From an uncultured Oscillospiraceae bacterium (GTDB lineage Bacteria > Bacillota > Clostridia > Oscillospirales > Oscillospiraceae): 64,000 nt of DNA. The notes beneath the pieces are model-generated. The model was given only the letters and a program-made list of their open reading frames with translations. It searched no databases and was not told the DNA's origin. Below are positions 20,332-29,219 of this stretch, piece after piece. Numbering within the stretch: position 1 is the stretch's first letter; every line of letters starts with the position of its first letter. The stretch spans positions 46,899 to 110,898 of the forward strand of contig CANRIU010000002.1 of assembly GCA_947630755.1 (NCBI GenBank), read 5' to 3'. A program made the position numbers and the translations under genes.

Positions 20332-20691
20332 TTAATGGGTCAGAAGTCCGCTAATATCCACCTGGGGCGCGTCGCCCCAGAGGTGCTCAAGGTTATAGAA
20401 TTTCCGTGTCTCATCGGTGAAGATGTGTACCACAAGGCATCCGAAGTCCACAAGTATCCAGCCGCCGCCGTGGTAGCCCTCGGTGCGCAGAGGGGCCTCG
20501 CCCTGGTCGGAGAGGGCCTTGTCCACCTCGTCCGCCAGAGTCTTTATGTGTGTCACGTTCCCGGCGGTGCATATGACGAAGTAGTCCGCCAGCACCGTCA
20601 CATCCTTTGTCTCAAGGACCTTTATGTTTTCCGCCTTCTTGGAGTCAAGGGTCTTGACCGCAATGTCAGCCATCTCTCTCGGTGTAAGCAT
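20332..20691 (-). CDS. rsfS: ribosome silencing factor
   Basis: LADYFVICTAGNVTHIKTLADEVD...EGYHGGGWILVDFGCLVVHIFTDETRKFYNLEHLWGDA; start at ATG 20691. Confidence 0.93.
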   Translation of the reverse strand: MLTPREMADIAVKTLDSKKAENIKVLETKDVTVLADYFVICTAGNVTHIKTLADEVDKALSDQGEAPLRTEGYHGGGWILVDFGCLVVHIFTDETRKFYNLEHLWGDAPQVDISGLLTH

Positions 20692-20729
20692 AGCGTACCT
20701 CCTGTTTTTATATTTATTATAAATTATTC

Positions 20730-22415
20730 TCATTCCTCTGTCCCGCCGTCTCCCGGGTCCTCCCCGCCGAATCCCGGGTCCGGCACATCCGGCGTGTCCG
20801 GTGTATCAGGGGTATCGGGGGTATCGGGCGTATCGGGCGTATCGGGAGTATCGGGCGTGTCGGGGGTATCCGGAGTATCGGGCGTGTCGGGGGTGTCGGG
20901 GGTATCGGGCGTGTCGGGAGTATCGGGAGTGTCCGGCGTGTCGGGATTTTCCGGGTCTTCCGGTGTATCCGGGTCCTCCGGGGCGTCCGGGTCCTCCGGC
21001 GTATCGGGATTTTCCGGCGTGTCCGGGTCTTCCGGGGTATCCGGGGTATCGGGGGTATCGGGAGTGTCCGGCGTATCCGGGGTGTCCGGGGTGTCCGGCG
21101 TATCCGGGGTGTCGGGCGTGTCCGGAGTATCCGGGGTTGACGGGGTCTGCGGCTTTGATGGAGTTGTGGTCTTTCCGCCGCCCTTGGAGTGGCTCGACGC
21201 CCAGGAGGGGTCCTTTATGTTTCCAGTGGTGGCGTAGAATTTGCCGTTGGCGTCCCGGGTCAGGATGTCCACGTTCTTTGTGGTGATGTCCTTGTCGAAG
21301 GGGTTGATGTTCTCGTTTATCATCTCAAGCCACTCGTCAAGGTATATCGTCGGATAGCCGCAGGAGTCGTTGTAATTTCCCGGCATGGTGAAGAAGTGGA
21401 TATTCTCCATATCCATCTTCAGAAGCTCCTTGGCAAACCAGGTGCACTCCGCAACGGTGAGGGAGGTGTTGACCTCATTCATGAATATATCGACGATGGT
21501 GGTGACGGGGATCTTCGACTTGTCCTTCAAGATTTGGGCAGCCATGGTCATGAGGAAGTTGTGCTGGGCTTCTATGCGGCCTATATCCGCGTCGGAGTAG
21601 CCCTTGCGGAAGCGCATATACTCCACGGCCTGCTTGCCGTTGAGGGTCTGGAGTCCGGCCTTGAAGTGGATGTGCAGGTTCTGTATGTCGTCGTCGTAGT
21701 CCATTTTCTGGGGCACGTTGTAGGTGACCCCTCCGATGGAGTCGATGAGCTTCTCGATGGCGCCAAGCTGAATGATGCCGTAGAAGTCCGGGCGGAAGCC
21801 TATGAGATTGGCTATGCCCTGGACCAGTCCCTCCTCCTTGCCGTTGGCGTAGAGGGCGTTGACCCGCTTATTACGCGTCGAGACGTTTACAAGCGTATCT
21901 CTGGGGATGCTCACGGCGTTGAGGGTGTAGTTGTTGGCGTCGAATTTAAGCACCATTATGGCGTCGGTATTGGCGCCCACCTTGTCCTTCGCCACTATGA
22001 GCATGGTGTAAACCCCGTCAACACGGGACGCGGGGCCGTCGCCCTCATCGTCCGGGTCGTCAAGGACGCTGGGGTTTGCCGGGTCAAAATCCGGGTCAAC
22101 AGTCATTCCCGGCGTTGCGGTGCCTGCGTTGTCGTCGGGATTTTCCGGCGTCTGAGGCTGATCATTTTTTGTGGGGTCGTTCAAGGAGTCCGTAATCTTC
22201 GGGGGCTTGACCTTTGTCTTGTACCAGACAACGCCCACCGCCGTCACTGAGACCACCACCGCCAGCACTATGACAATGGCCCTCGCCCAGCCGGGCATAC
22301 CCTTCTTTTTCTTCTTCCTTGAGGCGCCCGAGGAGCCGGAGGAGCTCCTTCTATTGTCGTTTCCCGTGTGCCCGGCCGTATGTCTCGAGCCCTTACTGGA
22401 GCCAAAAAGCTTCAT
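20730..22415 (-). CDS. LytR-CpsA-Psr (LCP) family cell-wall ligase with long PDT-repeat tail
   Basis: VYTMLIVAKDKVGANTDAIMVLKFDANNYTLNAVSIPRDTLVNV, RIEAQHNFLMTM; C-terminal (PDT)n. Confidence 0.88.
   Translation of the reverse strand: MKLFGSSKGSRHTAGHTGNDNRRSSSGSSGASRKKKKKGMPGWARAIVIVLAVVVSVTAVGVVWYKTKVKPPKITDSLNDPTKNDQPQTPENPDDNAGTATPGMTVDPDFDPANPSVLDDPDDEGDGPASRVDGVYTMLIVAKDKVGANTDAIMVLKFDANNYTLNAVSIPRDTLVNVSTRNKRVNALYANGKEEGLVQGIANLIGFRPDFYGIIQLGAIEKLIDSIGGVTYNVPQKMDYDDDIQNLHIHFKAGLQTLNGKQAVEYMRFRKGYSDADIGRIEAQHNFLMTMAAQILKDKSKIPVTTIVDIFMNEVNTSLTVAECTWFAKELLKMDMENIHFFTMPGNYNDSCGYPTIYLDEWLEMINENINPFDKDITTKNVDILTRDANGKFYATTGNIKDPSWASSHSKGGGKTTTPSKPQTPSTPDTPDTPDTPDTPDTPDTPDTPDTPDTPDTPDTPEDPDTPENPDTPEDPDAPEDPDTPEDPENPDTPDTPDTPDTPDTPDTPDTPDTPDTPDTPDTPDTPDTPDTPDTPDTPDTPDVPDPGFGGEDPGDGGTEE
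20780..21140. repeat. 9-bp-type tandem repeat coding for the (PDT)n tail
   Basis: Iterated GTATCGGGG/GTGTCCGGC units on the + strand. Confidence 0.9.
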
Positions 22416-22424
22416 TTTATATCT

Positions 22425-23585
22425 TTATCCTTTCGTTATCCATTGAAGCGCCCCCATGGTCCTCTCATGGGGTACTATTCCCCGGGAGACCATGTCCTCG
22501 ATGCTCATCCGAAATCCCATCTCAAGCGCCCTGTCTATGTTCTCATAGGCGGCCCGGCGGAGCTTGTCCACACCGTCGAAGTCCCTGTTTGGTTCTATGT
22601 AATCTGCCATGTATATGACCTTTTCAAGCAGGCCCATGTCCTCCTTGCCGGTGGTGTGCCAGTAGATAGCGCCGCAGACCTCCTCGTCACAGCCAAACTC
22701 GTACCTGGCTATCCCGGCGCCTGTCTTGGAGTGAAGGAGCTTTCCCTCGCCCCTCTCCACCTCATCAAGCAGGATACCATATTTTGCGCAAAGGCGCAAC
22801 TGTTCGTCGAGCTTTTCTTTTTTTGTTATGTCGTGAAGTATTGCGGCCTCCCGCGCCTTCTCCACATCCGCGCCCCAGCGCCGGGCAAGGCGCACGGCCT
22901 CCTCCTCGCATCCCTTGACATGGGCCACGCGCTTGGGCTCCAGCATGGCGTAGGCTTTTTTTCGCAGCCACTCAAACTCCGGCTTCGCGCCGTACCAGCG
23001 GTGCTTTATTATGAGCGAGTATGTCTCGTCGGTAAGAAGCTCCCTTCCCCGCCGCTCCGGCAAAAGCCGTCTCACGTCGGTGGAGGACGCCTCCAGGGCG
23101 TCAACGCCCACCACCCGGACCGAGGCGTTATACTTGTTTCTCAGATCAGCCGCTGCCCGCTCCACCGCGTTCTCCTCGCCGTCCCGCCTTGCGAAGGCGG
23201 CAAGCGTCGCCATGGAGATTATCTCCCGAAACTCCCGCCACTCCTCAAAGCACATGAGCATATCCGCGCCCATGAGAAGATAGATCCTTGCGTCGGGGAA
23301 TTTCTCCCTCACCCGCCGCAGCGTGTCCACGGTGTAGCTCACGCCGCCCCGGCGTATCTCCATGTCGGAGACGTGGGCGCGCTTCACGCCGGAAAATGCC
23401 AGCTTCGTGAGCTCCAGCCGCGCCTGCTCGTCGGGAGACGGCTCCGCCAGCTCCTTATGGGGCGGGTTGGAGTCCGGTATCACCAGAAGCTTATCCAGGT
23501 CAAGGGTCCGGACGCACTCCCCCGCCGCCCGGACGTGCCCCTTGTGGGGCGGATTGAAGGTCCCTCCAAAAATCCCTATTTTCAT
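22425..23585 (-). CDS. nadD: nicotinate-nucleotide adenylyltransferase (NadD) fused to YqeK-type HD hydrolase
   Basis: GIFGGTFNPPHKGHV (NadD) followed by HVKGCEEEAVRLARRWGADVEKAREAAILHDITKK...WHTTGKEDMGLLEKVIYMADYIEPNRDF (YqeK). Confidence 0.92.
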   Translation of the reverse strand: MKIGIFGGTFNPPHKGHVRAAGECVRTLDLDKLLVIPDSNPPHKELAEPSPDEQARLELTKLAFSGVKRAHVSDMEIRRGGVSYTVDTLRRVREKFPDARIYLLMGADMLMCFEEWREFREIISMATLAAFARRDGEENAVERAAADLRNKYNASVRVVGVDALEASSTDVRRLLPERRGRELLTDETYSLIIKHRWYGAKPEFEWLRKKAYAMLEPKRVAHVKGCEEEAVRLARRWGADVEKAREAAILHDITKKEKLDEQLRLCAKYGILLDEVERGEGKLLHSKTGAGIARYEFGCDEEVCGAIYWHTTGKEDMGLLEKVIYMADYIEPNRDFDGVDKLRRAAYENIDRALEMGFRMSIEDMVSRGIVPHERTMGALQWITKG

Positions 23586-23600
23586 ATCATCCCTGCTTTG

Positions 23601-23897
23601 TCATAGTTTTATCCTTTTTTCATCCGGAAGGTCGGTATTTGGCTTGTAAATCACGAATTTAGACCCTATCGCCTGAACGCCCTCGGCGCCGATGGCGCCG
23701 CATATGGCGTCGCAGGCCTCCCTCGCCGTGGTGAGAGAGGACTCCAGCACCCTGCCCTTCACAAGCTCCCGGGTGCGCAGGGCGTTCTCCGCCTCCGCCG
23801 CAACGGCCTCGGTGACGCCGCCCTTCCCCACGATTATCAACGGCTCCAGCGTATTTGCCAGAGACCTGAGACGCGCTCTGTCCTTGCTCGTAAGCAT
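23601..23897 (-). CDS. YhbY-family (CRM-like) RNA-binding protein
   Basis: MLTSKDRARLRSLANTLEPLIIVGKGGVTEAVAAEAENALRTRELVKGRVLE. Confidence 0.9.
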   Translation of the reverse strand: MLTSKDRARLRSLANTLEPLIIVGKGGVTEAVAAEAENALRTRELVKGRVLESSLTTAREACDAICGAIGAEGVQAIGSKFVIYKPNTDLPDEKRIKL

Positions 23898-23900
23898 ATT

Positions 23901-24503
23901 TTACTCCTTTGTCCCCTGGGACTCAATGTATTTCTTCAATTTCCCCGCAAAATCCCGGAAGGCCCGCCCGCGGTGGGATATGGCGTTCTTCTCCTGGTCC
24001 GTGAGGCACGCCATGGTCCTGCCCATGCCCTCGGGCACGAAGATGGGGTCGTAGCCGAAGCCGTTCTCCCCCTCGTATTTAAGGCCGATGGAGCCCTCTA
24101 TGACCCCCTCGGAGACGATCTCGTCGCCGTTGGGGAACACGCACACCACGGCGCAGCGGAATCTTGCGCCCCGGTCGTCGGAGCAGTTGACTATCTTTAT
24201 GAGCTTCTGGCAGGTCTCGGCGTAGGAGCTGTCCCCGCAGTAGCGGGAGGAGTATATCCCCGGCCCGCCGCCAAGGGCGTTGATCTCGATGCCGGAGTCG
24301 TCGGCGACGCACGCCTCCCCCGTGGCCTCCATCGCCGCCCGGGCCTTTATTCTGGCGTTCTCCACAAAGGTGGAGCCGTTCTCCTCCGCCTCCAGCCGCA
24401 CGCCCGCCTGGCGCTGGGAGATGACCTCGATGCCCAGGGGGGCAAGTATCTCGCTCACCTCCCGGAGCTTATCTTTATTATTTGACGCTAAGATTATTTT
24501 CAT
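23901..24503 (-). CDS. rdgB: XTP/dITP diphosphatase
   Basis: MKIILASNNKDKLREVSEIL, VADDSGIEINALGGGPGIYSSRYCG, FGYDPIFVPEGMG. Confidence 0.93.
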   Translation of the reverse strand: MKIILASNNKDKLREVSEILAPLGIEVISQRQAGVRLEAEENGSTFVENARIKARAAMEATGEACVADDSGIEINALGGGPGIYSSRYCGDSSYAETCQKLIKIVNCSDDRGARFRCAVVCVFPNGDEIVSEGVIEGSIGLKYEGENGFGYDPIFVPEGMGRTMACLTDQEKNAISHRGRAFRDFAGKLKKYIESQGTKE

Positions 24504-24530
24504 ATGCTCACCTCTGAAAAAAGCGGCGGT

Positions 24531-25439
24531 TCACTCACCGAGAAGGGCCGTGGCAAAGTCCATGGGGTCAAATGGTATGAGGTCGTCGGCCTTCTCCCCC
24601 ACTCCCACGAATCTTACGGGGACGCCCAGACGTGAGGCTATGGCAAACACTATCCCGCCCTTCGCAGTGCCGTCGAGCTTCGTCAGCACTATCCCCGTGA
24701 GCCCCGCGTATTTCTTAAATTCCTCCGCCTGCATAAGTCCATTCTGCCCCGTGGTGGCGTCCAGCACAAGGAGCGTCTCCCTGTCCGCCCCGGGGAGCTC
24801 CCGGTCAATGACGCGGCTTATCTTGTTGAGCTCATTCATAAGATTCGACTTGTTGTGGAGCCTCCCGGCGGTGTCAACGATTATCACGTCGGCGCCCCGG
24901 GCCTTCGCCGCGGAAATGGCGTCGAATACCACCGCCGCGGGGTCTGAGCCCTCCTCGTGGCGGACTATGTCCGCGCCGGCCCTCTGGGCCCAGACGCCAA
25001 GCTGCTCCGCAGCGGCGGCGCGGAAGGTGTCCCCGGCGGCGAGGAGGACCTTTTTGCCCTGATTGCGCAGCATGAGGGCAAGCTTTCCGATTGTGGTGGT
25101 CTTGCCCACGCCGTTGACGCCCACTACGAGTATCACCGAGGGCTTTGTGCCGAGGGAGAGCTCCCGGTTCTCCCCGAGCATCCCGGCGAGGATCTGTCCC
25201 AGGGCCCGCTTCACCTGCTCGCTTCCGCGAAGGCCCTCGCTTTTTACCTTCTCCCGAAGCTGCTCCACTGCCTCCATGGACGCCTCGCCCCCCACGTCGG
25301 AGAGGATAAGCACCTCCTCAAGGTCCTCGAAAAACTCCTCGTTCTCCCCGGTGAAGGAGGCGATGGTGGAGTTGATTTTATTGGTCATGCTCTGCTTTGT
25401 GCGGGCAAGACCCTCTTTTATTTTATCAAAAAATCCCAT
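24531..25439 (-). CDS. ftsY: signal recognition particle receptor
   Basis: VVGVNGVGKTTTIGKLA, GDTFRAAAAEQL, DTAGRLHNKSNLMNEL, LTKLDGTAKGG. Confidence 0.95.
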   Translation of the reverse strand: MGFFDKIKEGLARTKQSMTNKINSTIASFTGENEEFFEDLEEVLILSDVGGEASMEAVEQLREKVKSEGLRGSEQVKRALGQILAGMLGENRELSLGTKPSVILVVGVNGVGKTTTIGKLALMLRNQGKKVLLAAGDTFRAAAAEQLGVWAQRAGADIVRHEEGSDPAAVVFDAISAAKARGADVIIVDTAGRLHNKSNLMNELNKISRVIDRELPGADRETLLVLDATTGQNGLMQAEEFKKYAGLTGIVLTKLDGTAKGGIVFAIASRLGVPVRFVGVGEKADDLIPFDPMDFATALLGE

Positions 25440-25487
25440 ATGCCGTACTCCGTTTCTGGTGGTATGTTGTGTAATGAAATGCTCCGT

Positions 25488-28400
25488 TCACTTGCCAATG
25501 GCGCTCTCGGCCTCGTCAAGGTCGATGACAAGCACCTTGCTCACGCCCTGCTCCTGCATGGTTACGCCGTAGAGCACATCGGCCTCCTCCATGGTTCCCC
25601 GGCGGTGGGTGATGGTCAAAAACTGCGTCTTGACCGCAAGGGAGCGCATGTACTCCGCCACCCTCACGACATTAGCGTCGTCAAGGGCCGCCTCTATCTC
25701 GTCCATCACCACGAAGGGCGTGGGCCGGACCTTGAGTATCGCAAAGTAAAGAGCTATGGCGACAAAGGCCTTCTCCCCTCCGGAGAGAAGCGTTATCGTC
25801 TTTAACGTCTTGCCCGGGGGCTGTACCTTTATCTCGATGCCGCTGCCCAGCACATCCTCCGGGTCCTCCAGCGACAGGCTCGCCCGCCCGCCGCCGAAGA
25901 GCTCCAGAAACGTCTGCTGGAAGCCCTGATTTATCTTCTCAAACTCCTCCATGAATATAGTCTCCATGGAGCCCGTGATGTCACGGATTATCCCCAAAAG
26001 CTCCCGGCGGGCCTTGTCGATGTCGTCCCGCTGGTCGGTTAGGTATGTGTAGCGGGAGTTGACCCGCTCAAATTCCTCTATCGCGCCCAGATTCGGCGCG
26101 CCCAGCACCCCCATCTCCCGCTTGAGCTCCCCGGTGCGGCGCTTTGCCTGTGGGATGCTGGAAAGCTGTATGCGCTGCTCCATGGCGGCGGACCTTGTCA
26201 GGTTGTAGCCGTCCCACAGCTTGTCGATTATCTGCTTCTCCTCCATGGCGGCGGCCTCCAGACGGTTATCCAGCCGCGATGCCGCCCGCTCCAGATCAAG
26301 GAGCGCGTTATTTTTCTCCTGAAGGAGCTTATCGCTCTTTGAGCGCTCCGCCTCTATCTTAAGCTTCTCCTCGGTGATGGCAAGGATGCGCTCCCGGAGG
26401 GCCGCGGCTTCGGCGCGAAGGCGCACTGCGGACTCCTCCCTCAGGGCTCTCTCGCCCTCGAGCTCGTCCGCCTTCTCGTGAAGCTGCGTCAGGGCGAGCT
26501 CCTGTGCCTGCCGGTCCCCGGAAAGCTCCTCCCGAAGCCTGCCGAGCTCGTCGACCGTCCTCTCCGCGCCCTCGGCCTCGGAGGTGAGGGACGCGCGCCT
26601 CTCGCGAAGGCCGCTCTCCTCCCGGGCTATCTCCTCACGGCGTGATGTGAGGGCCGCCCGTGCGCTCTCCTCGATGTCGATCTTACTTTGTATCTTCCCC
26701 AGCTCATCCTCGTGCCTGCCTGTCTCCTCCCTTATGGCACGCACTCTGGCCTCGGAGTCCTCCCGCCGTGTGCCCACGGCCTCGTACTCCCGCTCAAGCT
26801 CCTCTATCCGCTGCCGGAGGGAGGACACAAGAAGCTCGTAGTGCCTCGCCTCGGAGGTGAGCTTCAGCACCGTGTTCTCAGCCTCCCGCCTCTCATCCGA
26901 TGCCACCGACAGCTCATAGGATGCGGCGTTAAGGCTGCGCTTCAGCTCCTCGTTTTTCTCCCGCGCAGTGTCAAGCGCCCGGGAGAGCTGCTCCACCTGC
27001 CCGGTGAGCGACTTGAGCTCGCTGGCTCTGGAGAGTATTCCCGTGTTCCTTGAGGCGCTTCCGCCCGTCATGCTGCCCCCGGCGTTTATTACCTGCCCGT
27101 CCAGAGTGACAACGCGGAATTTGTGCCCGAAACGGCGGCTTATCCTGACGGCGGAGTCCAGGGTGTCCGCCACTGCGGTCCTGCCAAGGAGGTTCAGGAA
27201 TATGTCCCTGTACTGCTCGTCAAAGGTCACAAGGTCAATGGCAAGGCCCTCGAAGCCCTCCTCCTCGGATAGTCCCCGCTCGTTGAGCCTTGAGCCGCGT
27301 ATCACGTTCATCGGCAGGAGCGTCACCCGCCCGGCGTCGGTGCGCTTTAGGTGATTTATTACGTTCTTGCCGTCGATGTCAGTTCCCACGACTATATTCT
27401 GCACCGCGCCGCCCAGGGCTGTCTCGATTGCCAGCGCGTACTGGGCCCCGGTGCTCACAAGCTCCCCGGCGGGTCCGTGCACTCCGCGCAGAAGGCCCCG
27501 GTCCGCGTCCCGCATGACCACCTTGACTGCCTTGGAGTAGCCCTCGTACTCCCGCTCCATGTCCTCCAGCATCTGTCGGCGGGAGGCGGCGGCGTTGTAG
27601 TCCATCTGCGCCCGTGTGCACCGCTCCGCAGCCTCCTCGGCCCGGCGGCGAAGACCCTCTGCCCGCAGCTCATAGCCGCGGCAGACGTTTGCAAGTGAGT
27701 CCACGCTCTCCCGGGCCTTTTCAAGGGCGGCGCCGTTCTCCTCCATATCCCGCAGGGCGGCCTTAAGTCTCTCCTTCTCCGCCCCGCTCTCCCCCTCGAG
27801 GGCGGCGCGCCGCTCCTCGATCTCCTGCGCTGAAGCGGTGATGGATGAAAGCTCCAGCCCGAGAGCAGAGAGTCTCCCGTTTATCTCCTCCGCAGATTTG
27901 CGCAGGGCAAAGATGGTCTCCTCCTCCTGCCGTTCGCTGTTTTCCAGCTCCCCGCTCTCCGCCTTCAGCTCGTCGAGCCTTGCGGCGATGGCGGACTGCT
28001 CCTCACGGATCTCGCCGATTCGGCAAAGCCGCTCATCTATCTGCCGGGTGAGCCCGCTGCGCCTGTCCTCCCGGAGCCTGAGCTCATCCTCTATCCTCGC
28101 GATATTCTCCCCGGTGTGCTCGATGCTCGTCCTGATTACGGCGGCGCGGCTCTCCTCCTCGGAGGCCTCCTGCTCAAGGCCCGTGACCTGCTCCCGGACG
28201 CCCTCTGCCTCCATGTCCTTCTCCCGCATACGCTGGGCGAAGAGCTCTCCGGCGGAGTAGAGCTTTTCAAGCTCCGCCTTCGCCCTCTCCAGCTCCCCGG
28301 CGCTGCGCAATGACTCCTCCCGCAGGGCCTTCGTGCGCTCGGCGATGCTCTCAAGGTCGCACATCCACAGTGATATTTCAAGTCCCCGCAGCTCGTCTCT

Positions 28401-29054
28401 CAGAAGGAGGTACTTCTTTGCCACCTCCGACTGCCGCCGCAGCGGCTCCACCTGGAGCTCCAGCTCCGCTATCTTGTCGTTGACCCGAAGAAGGTCCTCG
28501 TCCGCACGCTCAAGCTTGCGCTCCGACTCCTCCTTGCGGTGGCGAAAGCGGGAGATCCCCGCCGCCTCCTCGAATATCTCCCGCCTGTCGGTGCTTCTGG
28601 CGGAGAGGATGGAGTCTATCTTGCCCTGACCGAATATGGAATAGCCGTCCCTGCCAAGTCCGGTGTCCATAAAAAGCTCGTTTATGTCCTTAAGGCGGAC
28701 GGGTTTTTTGTTGATGTAATATTCGCTCTCCCCGGAGCGGTAATACCTGCGGGTGACCTGGACCTCGTCCACGTCCCCGGCAAGGCGCCTGTCGGTGTTG
28801 TCAAGAGTGAGTGACACCTCGGCGTAGCCGACTTGGCCGCGCTTTTCAGTGCCGCCGAATATGACGTCCTCCATCTTCCCGCCCCGGAGGGCCTTTGTGG
28901 ACTGCTCGCCCATCACCCACTGTATGGCGTCGGCTATATTCGATTTTCCGCTCCCGTTGGGCCCAACTATAGCCGTCAGGGGCTTGTCAAAGGTGAGGAC
29001 GGTCCTCTCCGGGAAGGACTTGAACCCCCTCATCTCCAGCGCCTTAAAATACAA
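25488..29054 (-). CDS. smc: chromosome segregation protein SMC
   Basis: 1188 aa; MYFKALEMRGFKSFPERTVLTF, VGPNGSGKSNIADAIQWVMGEQS, LSGGEKAFVAIALYFAIL, DEIEAALDDANV. Confidence 0.96.
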   Translation of the reverse strand: MYFKALEMRGFKSFPERTVLTFDKPLTAIVGPNGSGKSNIADAIQWVMGEQSTKALRGGKMEDVIFGGTEKRGQVGYAEVSLTLDNTDRRLAGDVDEVQVTRRYYRSGESEYYINKKPVRLKDINELFMDTGLGRDGYSIFGQGKIDSILSARSTDRREIFEEAAGISRFRHRKEESERKLERADEDLLRVNDKIAELELQVEPLRRQSEVAKKYLLLRDELRGLEISLWMCDLESIAERTKALREESLRSAGELERAKAELEKLYSAGELFAQRMREKDMEAEGVREQVTGLEQEASEEESRAAVIRTSIEHTGENIARIEDELRLREDRRSGLTRQIDERLCRIGEIREEQSAIAARLDELKAESGELENSERQEEETIFALRKSAEEINGRLSALGLELSSITASAQEIEERRAALEGESGAEKERLKAALRDMEENGAALEKARESVDSLANVCRGYELRAEGLRRRAEEAAERCTRAQMDYNAAASRRQMLEDMEREYEGYSKAVKVVMRDADRGLLRGVHGPAGELVSTGAQYALAIETALGGAVQNIVVGTDIDGKNVINHLKRTDAGRVTLLPMNVIRGSRLNERGLSEEEGFEGLAIDLVTFDEQYRDIFLNLLGRTAVADTLDSAVRISRRFGHKFRVVTLDGQVINAGGSMTGGSASRNTGILSRASELKSLTGQVEQLSRALDTAREKNEELKRSLNAASYELSVASDERREAENTVLKLTSEARHYELLVSSLRQRIEELEREYEAVGTRREDSEARVRAIREETGRHEDELGKIQSKIDIEESARAALTSRREEIAREESGLRERRASLTSEAEGAERTVDELGRLREELSGDRQAQELALTQLHEKADELEGERALREESAVRLRAEAAALRERILAITEEKLKIEAERSKSDKLLQEKNNALLDLERAASRLDNRLEAAAMEEKQIIDKLWDGYNLTRSAAMEQRIQLSSIPQAKRRTGELKREMGVLGAPNLGAIEEFERVNSRYTYLTDQRDDIDKARRELLGIIRDITGSMETIFMEEFEKINQGFQQTFLELFGGGRASLSLEDPEDVLGSGIEIKVQPPGKTLKTITLLSGGEKAFVAIALYFAILKVRPTPFVVMDEIEAALDDANVVRVAEYMRSLAVKTQFLTITHRRGTMEEADVLYGVTMQEQGVSKVLVIDLDEAESAIGK

Positions 29055-29166
29055 ATCCTACACTCCCATTTGCCCTCGGCAACAGTATTCCAGTCTAAAT
29101 ATGAAGTATAACTCCAAAAGAGAGATTTTGCAATAAAATAATTGTTAATAAACTGCTTCACAAAAA

Positions 29167-29195
29167 GCCGCCCCCGGCAAAATTCCGGGGGCGGC
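29167..29195 (-). terminator. rho-independent terminator-like hairpin
   Basis: gccgcccccgg-caaaatt-ccgggggcggc downstream of the ABC exporter gene. Confidence 0.7.
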
Positions 29196-29219
29196 TGCGT
29201 GCGCGCAGGCGCGCCGATA

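Noticed and set aside
20317-21237. Plus-strand ORF with collagen-like GVSGVSGVSG repeats
   Set aside because: Antisense to the PDT repeats of the LCP gene; the GVS pattern is the complement of the repeat and the ORF also overlaps rsfS.
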